Below, piece after piece: positions 14,401 through 21,974 of a DNA stretch of 64,000 nt (positions are counted from its first letter, which is position 1; the number at the start of each line of letters is the position of its first letter). Source of the stretch: Hydractinia symbiolongicarpus (taxonomy: Eukaryota; Cnidaria; Hydrozoa; Anthoathecata; Hydractiniidae); contig NC_079883.1 of the NCBI RefSeq assembly GCF_029227915.1, positions 31,250,001 through 31,314,000 of the forward strand, read 5' to 3'. The notes beneath the pieces are model-generated. The model made no database searches, had not been told where the DNA came from, and was given only the letters and a program-made list of their open reading frames with translations. A program made the translations under genes and the position numbers.

Positions 14401-16087
14401 TTTGACTATGCGGGCGGAGTCCGGGGTTTACGGGAAATGGCGGGTTTTCGTTTGCAGGCGATTAAACTTCTTTTATTCAGCGTCTGATTAAAAATGAAAA
14501 CATTTTTGAAAACTACAAGTCTCAAGCGTTTTAGTGGTGAAAAGATAATTTAAAAAATCGTTTTGGAAATGAGTTTACTCACAGGGTATTTTCTTTGTAT
14601 ACATTCGGCTATACGGGTCAAGCCCGGGATTTACGGGAAATCGCGGGTTTTTGTTGGCCGGCGATTAAACCACTTTCATTAAGCGTCTCATCAAAAATGA
14701 AAACATTTCTGAAAACTACAAGTCTCATGCGTTTTAGTGGTGAAAAAATAATTTAAAAAGTCGTTCATGAAATGAGTTTACTCACTGGGTACTTTTTTGT
14801 ATACATTTGACTATACGGGCCGAGTCCGGGATTTACGGGAAATCGCGGTTTTTTGTTTGCCGGCGATTAAACTTCTTTTATTCAGCGTCTCATCAAAAAT
14901 GAAAACATTTTTAAAAACTACAAGTCTCATGGGCTTTAGTGGTGAAATAATAATTTAAAAAGTCGTTCATGAAATGAGTTTACTCACTGGGTACTTTTTT
15001 GTATACATTTGACTATACGGGCCGAGTCCGGGATTTACGGGAAATCGCGGTTTTTTGTTTGCCGGCGATTAAACTTCTTTTATTCAGCGTCTCATCAAAA
15101 ATGAAAACAATTTTGAAAACTACAAGTCTCATGCGTTTTAGTGGTGAAAAAATAATTTAAAAAATCGTTTGGGAAACGAGTTTACTCCCTGGGTACTTTC
15201 TTTGTATACTTTTGACTATACGGGTCGAGTCCGGGATTTACAGGTAATCGCAGGTTTTCGTTTGCCGGCGATTAAACTTCTTTTATTCAGCGTCTCATCA
15301 AAAATGAAAACAATTTTGAAAACTACAAGTCTCATGCGTTTTAGTGGTGAAAAAATAATTTAAAAAATCGTTCGGGAAATTAGTTTACTCCCTGGGTACT
15401 TTGTTTGTACACTTTTGACTATACGGGCCAATCCCGGGATTTACGGGAAATCGCGGGTTTTCGTTTGCCGGCGATTAAACTTCTTTTATTCAGCGTCTCA
15501 TCAAAAATGAAAACATTTTTGAAAACTACAAGTCTTATGCGTTTTAGTGGTGAAAATATAATTTAAAAAATCGTTCTGGAAATGAGTTTACTCACAGGGT
15601 ACTTTCTTTGTATACATTCGACTATACGGGCCAAGCCCTGGATTTACGGGAAATCGCGGGTTTTCGTTTGCCGGCGATTAAACCTCTTTCATTAAGCGTC
15701 TCATCAAAAATAAAAACATTTTTGAAAACTACAAGTCTCATGCGTTTTAGTGGTAAAAAAATTATTTAAAAAACCGTTCGGGAAATGAGTTTACTCCCTG
15801 GGTACTTTCTTTGTATACTTTTGACTATACGGGCCGAGTCCGGGGTTTACGGGAAATGGCGAGTTTTTGTTTAGCGGCGATTAAACTTCTTTTATTCAGC
15901 GTCTCATCAAAAATGAAAACATTTTTAAAAACTACAAGTCTCATGCGTTCTAGTGGTGAAAAGATAATTTAAAAAATCGTTTTGAAAATGAGTTTACTCA
16001 CAGGGTACTTTCTTTGTATACATTCGACTATACTTGCCAAGCCCGGGATTTACGGGAAATCGCGGGTTTTCGTTTGCCGGCGATTAA
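8251..16087. repeat. 2635-bp (13-monomer) higher-order repeat, three copies
   Basis: The sequence repeats at a 2635-bp offset. The marker GCGTTTGAGTGG recurs at 8446, 11081 and 13716, and a TTTGGGAAACGAG monomer recurs around 9899, 12534 and 15169. Approximate units are 8251-10885, 10886-13520 and 13521-16087. The third is incomplete: at about 16088 it switches from a TTCTTTTATTCAG monomer to a CCACTTTCATTAAG monomer. Very few base differences separate the copies. One small patch near 15109 in copy three carries a variant from a neighbouring monomer, which resembles gene conversion. Confidence 0.88.
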
Positions 16088-18024
16088 ACCACTTTCATTA
16101 AGCGTCTCATCAAGAATGAAAACATTTCTCAAAACTACAAGTCTCATGCGTTTTAGTGGTGAAAAAATAATTTAAAAAATCGTTCGGGAAATGAGTTTAC
16201 TCCCTGGGTACTTTCTTTATATACTTTTGACTATACTGGCCAAGCCCGGGATTTACGGGAAATCGCGGGTTTTCGTTTGCCGGCGATTAAACCTCTTTCA
16301 TTAACCGTCTCATCAAAAATGAAAACATTTTTGAAAACTACAAGTCTCAAGCTTGTAGTGGTAAAAAGATAATATAAAAAATTGTTTTGGAAATGAGTTT
16401 ACTCACAGGGTACTTTCTTTGTATACATTCGACTATACAGGCCAAGCCCGGGATTTACGGGAAATCGCGGGTTTTCGTTTGCCATCGATTAAGCTTCTTC
16501 TATTCAGCGTCTCATCAAAAATGAAAACATTTTTAAAAACTACAAGTCTCATGGGCTTTAGTGGTGAAATAATAATTTAAAAAATCGTTCGGGAAATGAG
16601 TTTACACCCTGGGCACTTTCTTTGTATACTTTGCACTATACGGGCCGAGTCCGGGATTTACGGGAAATCGCAGGTTTTCGTTTGCCAGCGATTAAACTTC
16701 TTTTATTCAGCGTCTCATCAAAAATGAAAACATTTTTGAAAACTACAAGTCTCATTCGTTTAGGAAATGAGTTTACAGCCCGGGTACTTTCTTTGTATAC
16801 TTTTGACTATACGGGCCAAGCCCGGGGTTTACGGGAAATGGCAGGTTTTCGTTTGCCGGCGATTAAACTTCTTTTATTCAGCGTCTCATCAAAAATGAAA
16901 ACATTTTTGAAAACTACAAGTCTCATGCGCTTTAGTGGTGAAAAGATAATTTAAAAAATCGTTTTGGAAATGAGTTTACTCATAGGGTACTTTCTTTGTA
17001 TACATTCGACTATACGGGCCAAGCCCGGGATTTACGGGAAATCGCGGGTTTTCCTTTGCCGGCGATCAAACCACTTTCATTAAGCGTCTCATCAAAAATG
17101 AAAAGATTTCTGAAAACTACAAGTCTCATGCGTTTTAGTGGTGTAAAAATATTTTAAAAAATCGTTCGGGAAATGAGTTTACTCCCTGGGTACTTTCTTT
17201 GTATACATTCGACTACACGTGCCAAGCCCGGGATTTAGGGGAAATCGCTGGTTTTCGTTTGCCGGCGATTAAACCTCTTTCATTAAGCGTCTCATCAAAA
17301 ATGAAAACATTTTTGAAAACTACAAGTTTCATGCGTTTTAGTGGTGAAAAAATAATTTAAAAAATCGTTCGGAAAATGAGTTTACTCCCTGGGTACTTTC
17401 TTTGTATACTTTTGACTATACGGGCGGAGTCCGCGATTTACGGGAAATCGCGGGTTTTCGTTTGCCGGCGATTAAACTTCTTTTATTCAGCGTCCCATCA
17501 AAAATGAAAACATTTTTGAAAACTACAAGTCTCATGCGTTTTAGTGGTGAAAAGATAATTTAAAAAAACGTTTTGGAAATGAGTTTACTCACAGTGTACT
17601 TTCTTTGTATACATTCGACTATACGGGCCAAGCCCAGGATTTACGGGAAATCGCGGGTTTTCGTTTGCCGGCGATTAAACTTCTTTTATTCAGCGTCTCA
17701 TCAAAAATGAAAACATTTTTAAAAACTACAAGTCTCATGGGCTTTAGTGGTAAAATAATAATTTAAAAAATCGTTCGGGAAATGAGTTTACACCCCGGGT
17801 ACTTTCTTTGTATACTTTTGACTATACGGGCCAAGCCCGGGGTTTACGGGAAATGGCGGGTTTTCGTTTGCCGGCGATTAAACTTTTTTTATTCAGCGTC
17901 TCATCAAAGATGAAAACATTATTGAAAACTACAAGTCTCATGCGTTTTAGTGCTGAAAAGATAATTTAATATCAGCTACATGTGCATATGTAAAATTTTC
18001 GAATCATCGATTGAAACATTATAG

Positions 18025-18614
18025 AAAAAAATGTGGTGAAAAACTCATGCGAGTCATAAAATCACCATCAGGGGTAACAATTTTAGTGCCTTTTAAATCA
18101 TATTGTTACAGATCAATTCAGAAGTCCTTAGAAGTATTAACAAACAGGGAAGGATTTGAAACTGATTGCGAAAAATGGAGAAATTTGAAATCTTATCCAG
18201 ATACATACAGTGACATTTTTGATGGTGAAATATGGAAAAAATTTTCACGCACAGGAGAATGGTATTTTTCAGAACCTAGGCACTATGCAGTAATGTTAAA
18301 TATAGATTGGTTTCAGCCGTTCAAACATTTGTCCAGTTATTCTATTGGTGGTATATATCTCGTTGTTTTAAATCTTCCACGTGTTGAGCGATTTAAAAGA
18401 GAGAACGTTATTCTTGTTGGAATTATCCCAAATATGCAGAAAGAACCTCCAACTAACACCTTTATAGCACCTTTAATAAGTGAATTAAATACTGCATGGC
18501 ATCAAGGATTCACTATTGTCTATGCGTTATCAGGAAAATTAGAAGTATTTCGATTAGCATTACTGTGTGTTGGATGTGATATACCCGCATGTAGAAAGTT
18601 ATGTGGTTATTTAG
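18025..18614 (+). CDS. transposase exon 2, copy A
   Basis: The exon opens after TATAG (18020-18024) and closes at the donor TTAG|GTGAGT (18614/18615). The coding frame begins with the third base of a codon (phase 2) and ends after the first base of a glycine codon (phase 1). It encodes the front of the Transposase_21 domain: a Cys-Gly at the start, LVPFKSYCYRS, a paired Cys and Trp (ETDCEKWR), FDGEIWKKF near 18218-18244, NIDWFQPF near 18299-18322, a tyrosine/serine-rich SYSIGGIYL, ENVILVGIIPN, and CDIPACRKLCGYLG at 18575-18614. The Asp of NIDWF and the Asp of CDIP are candidate catalytic acidic residues; this is inferred. If translation began within this exon, the first methionine codon is ATG at 18047. 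Confidence 0.78.
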
Positions 18615-19259
18615 GTGAGTTTTTAGTTTTTTCTATGTTTCTATAAGTATAACTTTTCTCAACATGCTGTTAAAGTATTATGTATTGTGTTCACATGTGT
18701 CAATAAATGATTTATGGATGAAACAAACGTAAGGGAAGAAACTTTGACGGGAAGAAAATTTAGTGAAAGTAAATTTGGCAGAATTTTATTTGGCGGATGA
18801 AAAGAAACATGAAAGTTGATTTTTTCTTTTTAAATCGTTGCTTTTTTCTTTTTAAACCATAAACTTAGTTGAAAAGAAATTCACTCGTCGTCAAATACTA
18901 AAATAAAAAACTTACCAATCAGACTTTTTTTAAATTGACGGAGAGCAAAAAATTATTAATTTTGGCGTTTTGAGAAGAAAATTTAGTGAAAGTAAATTTG
19001 GCAGAATTTTATTTGGCGGATGAAAACAAACATGAAAGTTGATTTTTTCTTTTTAAATCGTTGCTTTTTTCTTTTTAAACCATAAACTTAGTTGAAAAGA
19101 AAGTCACTCGTCGTCAAATATTAAAATAAAAAACTTACCAATCAGACTTTTTTAAAATTGACGGAGAGCAAAAAATTATTAATTTTGGCGTGAATTGAAT
19201 TTGGTGGATTTTGTAAATTTTACAAATTCGCAATGTTGTTGTTTTTTATTTGAATATAG
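18615..19259 (+). other. intron 1-type spliceosomal intron (exon 2/3), copy A
   Basis: This 645-bp intron runs from GTGAGT to GAATATAG. Removing it joins CGYLG to HAAAHGCSKC in frame, which matches the conserved CDIPA..RKLCGFLG..A..GCSKC stretch of the family and makes the splice call strong. It contains a 223-bp tandem duplication. Near its 3' end is a 15-base palindrome, TTGTAAATTTTACAA, at 19211-19225. Confidence 0.85.
18751..19190. repeat. two tandem copies of a 223-bp sequence inside the intron, insert A
   Basis: GAAGAAAATTTAGTGAAAG begins at 18751 and again at 18974, and the following ~220 bp repeat with only a few changes. Each copy contains TTTGGCAGAATTTTATTTGG followed by CGGATG, a T-rich stretch with two TTTCTTTTTAAA motifs, CACTCGTCGTCAAATA and GCAAAAAATTATTAATTTTG. 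The TTTGGCGGA motif and the following TTTGGTGGATTTTGTAAA resemble small dispersed elements I associate with sponge genomes; that link is from memory and weak. Confidence 0.85.
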
Positions 19260-20221
19260 GTCATGCAGCTGCTCATGGATGTTCGAAATGCAAGAAGGTT
19301 TTTCCTGGCAAAGTGGGTGAACGAGATTATAGTGGTTTTGATGTTGACAGTTGGGAAAAACGAACAACAGAAGAGCATAGAGAGCAAATGATGGAAATTC
19401 TCGAAGCTGACACAGCTAATGATCGGGACAAATTGGAATCAATGTATGGCACAAGATATTCTGTTCTTGCAGAATTGTCTTATTTTGATACAGTACGAAT
19501 GTCAATCGTTAATCATATGCACAATTTATTTCTTGGGACATCCAAACACCTTTTAAAGATATGGAAGGAACTGGGCTACCTGAGTAAACCAACCTTGGAA
19601 AAGATCCAGCAGAAAACCGATAGCTTTGTGGTACCAGCTGATGTTGGCAAAATACCCAACAAAATTGTTAGTAGCTTCGATGGATTTACTGCTGATGAAC
19701 ACAAAAATTGGACATTACTCTTTTCGATTTTTTCATTAAGAGAGTTCATACCTAAGCGTCACCTTGAATGTTTCAGAAAGTTTGTTTTGGCTTGCCAATA
19801 TTTATGCCGTCGTGTTATTACGATACGTGATGTTATAGTTGCCAACAATCCTTTACAGCAGTTTTGTTCTACGTTCGAAGTTCTGTATGGATGTGAACGT
19901 GTCACTCCCAACATGCATCTGCATTTACATTTGAAAGATTGCATACTAAATTATGGGCCAATATATTCTTTTTGGTTATTTTCATTTGAGCGTTATAATG
20001 GTCTATTGGGAAGTTTTCCCAACAATAAAAAAGAGATCGAATTGCAAGTGATGAACAGATTTTCTCGTGATAATGATGTACTAAATATGCCAAAACCGAC
20101 AGAATTTTTTAGGTGTTTTTAGCAGCATATTTAAATTATTGAGGCATGCATATGATCAGAGAGGAACTTTAAATGATATGGCTTCTCCAAATATTATTGA
20201 TTGTGTAAAACTTTCATCCAG
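19260..20221 (+). CDS. transposase exon 3, copy A (contains a frameshift)
   Basis: The exon starts directly after GAATATAG and ends at TCATCCAG|GTAATT. It encodes HAAAHGCSKCKKVF, a short acidic linker, SIVNHMHNLFLGTSKH (about 19502-19549), a helical stretch, IPNKIVSSFDGFTADEHKNW, a KRHLECFRKFVLACQYLCRR segment, YGCERVTPNMHLHLHLKD and GPIYSFWLFSFERYNGLLG (ending near 20010). The last part matches what I know as the DUF4218-type region that follows the catalytic domain in CACTA transposases. Relatives normally have Pro in MHNLFLG's preceding position (..DPMHN..); here it is His, so this copy carries a private change. Six T residues at 20105-20110 shift the frame, and the rest of the exon (SSIFKLLRHAYDQRG onward) reads in the next frame. 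Confidence 0.78.
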
Positions 20222-20486
20222 GTAATTTTTTAACTTCTGTTTGTCCAGAATTCATTTGTTGCGAAGAAGTAAAATATTTAGGTTGTTTGATTTTTTATTT
20301 ATTTTACTTTATATATACTACTTTTTTGAGAACTAATAAAAATATTTGAGTGGCATTATTAAAGGAGAACTAACAAAAAAAACCTACATTCATATGACAT
20401 AAATTTTTGCTGTTCAAATTTTCAAATTTTTAATTTTTTTGATGAAGTGTTATTAAAAACTTTAAAGTGTTTTGTTTTATTTATAG
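20222..20486 (+). other. spliceosomal intron (exon 3/4), copy A
   Basis: This 265-bp, A/T-rich intron runs from GTAATT to TTATTTATAG. The donor leaves two bases of a codon and the acceptor supplies the third, giving an arginine in frame between KLSS and TIDPTIQIW. No other feature is visible inside it. Confidence 0.8.
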
Positions 20487-21084
20487 AACGATTGATCCAA
20501 CCATTCAAATATGGCACAACGTGACTAATGCTGTCAATTTGCGAATTCCAACTGTATATACATTATCTTCATATGAGCTTGAGAGTCTGCGAAAAACATA
20601 CATGTACATGTATCCACTTGTTGATTTCAATTCTGCTGTAATATCTCCATCTTCTTTGAAAGTTACTGAGTTAAGCATCAGTGGTAATATTTATGGATCT
20701 GATCTTTCCAGAAACAATAGATCTTCATATATTGTAGCCCATTGGGCATCTAATGATGGTAATATCAAATCGTTTGACGAAATGGAATTATCTCCCCGAC
20801 CAGGTATAATCAAGTATTTTCTCAAGCATACTTTAACTATTCACGATACGAGCTATGAACATTGGTTGGCGTTTTGTGATTGGTTTCTTTCAGTTCCAGA
20901 TCATATAAGATTTGAATTTGGAAAGCCATTAGAGTTATGGCATAATAACCTTTATGAACTGGCTGGAGCTTCCTCATTCATCCCTGTTTTGCGCATAATG
21001 GGAAAATTTGTGCATGCTCGACTGCACCGCCATAGTAAAGATTTAATGGTTATAGTTCCTGTGGTGAAAAATTCGTGTTTTTAA
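20487..21084 (+). CDS. transposase exon 4 (C-terminal), copy A
   Basis: The frame is open from the TTATAG acceptor to the TAA at 21082-21084. It encodes TIDPTIQIWHN, LSSYELESLRKTYMYMYP, a serine-rich linker, NRSSYIVAHWASND, and a tail with HWLAFCDWF, FGKPLELWHNNLYE and FIPVLRIMGKFVHARLHRHS ending in IVPVVKNSCF. The ELESLRKTYMYMYP and SFIPVLRIMGKFV blocks are where the C-terminal part of these transposases is usually conserved. The stop seems natural, though a donor-like CTGTG|GTGAAA lies just before it. Confidence 0.75.
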
Positions 21085-21688
21085 TTTGGACATTTATATA
21101 TGTGCACTCTTTTTATTTATTATGCTTTCAACTATCTTATTTGCAAGAGAATATTTTAAAAGTTCTTTTACAAAATAGATCCTGTAAGTTTGAATTTTCA
21201 ACGTAAGTTTTTATATTGTCCATTAATCTAACGTTTTGTATTAGAAACATTTTAAAGCCAGGCTCTAAACTTTTATAAAATATAGTTTATACATTTAGTA
21301 CAACTTTTTTTTTCTAGTTTCAGTCAAAATCTTCTTCATCTTTATCATCAATGTTTGTGTTGTTTTTTGTATGTTTGTCTGTGTTTTGTTTTTCTGTTTG
21401 TGTTGTTTTTTTTATATTTGACCAACATTTTTGACTAAAATTTTAAAAATCTATCTGAAAAGTTTTATGCCAAAGTTTTTCTGCCAAAACCTTTTTGTAT
21501 TAAATAGTTAAGCATCTAGGCTAAGCTCGAAAAGTATATTTTTGATAAAAGATTGTGTAAGTTTTGATTAGTTTGCTTTTCCTGATCGCCTTTTCTGACA
21601 AAACAACAATGCTACCATACTTTCAATTACTCTTCAGATTTTCACCTTCTAGATAATAATAATCATAAAAGTGTATACTATCTCAAAA
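21085..21688 (+). other. non-coding spacer between exon 4 and exon 1, insert A
   Basis: This 604-bp A/T-rich stretch should hold the 3' end of the transposase message and the promoter of the exon-1 end. An ATTAAA poly(A)-like signal lies at 21499-21504. A T/G-rich low-complexity tract (repeated TGTTTGTGTTG-like words) spans about 21351-21420, after a run of T and a TTTCTAG. A TATA-like CATAAAAG is at 21664-21671, close to the ATG at 21689. No open frame of note is present. Confidence 0.55.
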
Positions 21689-21747
21689 ATGGAAACTGGT
21701 GGAAGTACAATGGACACTGTTGGTGCCTCAGCAAAAAAGAAATACAG
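21689..21747 (+). CDS. probable first exon of the transposase, copy A
   Basis: An ATG with a favourable context (AAAATGG) opens a 59-base exon encoding 19 residues, METGGSTMDT...KKKY, plus two bases of a further codon. It ends at ACAG|GTATGAG, a good splice donor. The donor is phase 2 and so is the acceptor of exon 2 (TATAG|A), so joining them yields an arginine and keeps the transposase frame. In this insert exon 2 lies upstream, so the exons are out of order. The next exon 2 downstream is in insert B, about 14 kb away across satellite. This could instead be an unrelated short exon, and a one-in-three phase match is possible by chance. Confidence 0.5.
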
Positions 21748-21974
21748 GTATGAGTATATATATACAATTAAAGTATCGTTCTGGAAATGAGTTTACACCC
21801 TGGGTACTTTCTTTGTACACTTTTGACTATACGGGCCGAGTCCGGGATTTACGGGAAGTCGCAGGTTTTCGTTTGCCGGCGATTAAACTTCTTTTAATCA
21901 GCGTCTCATCAAAAATGAAAACATTTTTGAAAACTACAAGTCTCATGCGTTTTAGTGGTGAAAAAATAATTTAA

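Larger units (their letters stand above)
1..17969. repeat. 203-bp satellite array, left block
   Basis: This block is a head-to-tail tandem array of about 88 monomers of roughly 203 bp, all in one orientation. Each monomer carries, in order, ATCGTTCGGGAAATGAG, GGGTACTTTCTTTGTATAC, a cluster of three CGGG motifs, GCCGGCGATTAAAC, CAGCGTCTCATCAAAAATG, ACTACAAGTCTCATG, TTTAGTGGTGAAA and an A/T-rich ATAATTTAAAAAA linker. Recurring variants (for example TTTCATTAAGCG instead of TTTTATTCAGCG, CTCACAGGGTAC instead of CTCCCTGGGTAC, CATTCGAC instead of CTTTTGAC) define monomer types that recur in blocks. The array is already under way at base 1. It ends in the A-rich linker, just after ATAATTTAA at 17969. 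No gene is supported inside it. Confidence 0.97.
18025..21084 (+). pseudogene. CACTA/EnSpm-like transposase, exons 2-4, copy A (frameshifted)
   Basis: This is a split transposase gene of the Transposase_21/TNP2 type, a nuclear enzyme that in active relatives cuts transposon ends. Three exons (18025-18614, 19260-20221, 20487-21084) join through GT-AG introns with matching phases (1 and 2). Family landmarks appear in the expected order: FDGEIWKKF, NIDWFQPF, CDIPACRKLCGYLG and GCSKC split across intron 1, MHNLFLGTSKH, YGCERVTPNMHLHLHLKD and FSFERYNGLLG. A one-base shift in the T-run at 20105-20110 breaks the frame in exon 3, and reading resumes in the next frame from about 20112. As assembled the protein would stop at 20120-20122. 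The first exon is missing on the left side, where satellite begins. Typical relatives, as I recall them, have a longer N-terminal region with extra CxxC motifs that I do not find. Confidence 0.8.
17970..21774 (+). mobile_element. insert A: CACTA/EnSpm-like transposon copy inside the satellite
   Basis: This 3.8-kb non-satellite segment carries transposase exons 2-4, a non-coding stretch and a probable exon 1, in that physical order. The satellite stops after ATAATTTAA and resumes with ATCGTT, which keeps the monomer in register. TTAA lies at both edges (17966-17969 and 21768-21771), which could be a target duplication, although the DNA is A/T-rich. I see no terminal inverted repeats and no CACTA ends. 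The exon order 2-3-4-1 is circularly permuted. That fits a copy opened inside intron 1, either a circle or a single unit out of a tandem, rather than a standard cut-and-paste insertion. Confidence 0.7.

Noticed and set aside
1-17969. CRISPR-like regular repetition
   Set aside because: The whole 203-bp period is repeated with no unique spacers, and the DNA is eukaryotic. It is ordinary tandem satellite.
18011-18646. A stand-alone 211-residue protein
   Set aside because: It would start at TTG, and its last residues read into an intron. The conserved motif continues across the GT-AG splice into the next exon.
19179-20093. Reverse-strand open frames opposite transposase exon 3
   Set aside because: They are shadows of the + strand coding sequence with no recognisable motif or splice support.
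20111-20123. Tiny 10-base intron (GTGTTTTTAG) that would restore the frame in exon 3
   Set aside because: It is far shorter than any spliceosomal intron. A one-base change in the T-run is the simpler explanation.
17970-21774. Helitron or piggyBac element boundaries
   Set aside because: There is an A|TC near the left edge, but no CTRR end or hairpin on the right. TTAA occurs at both edges, but there are no inverted terminal repeats.
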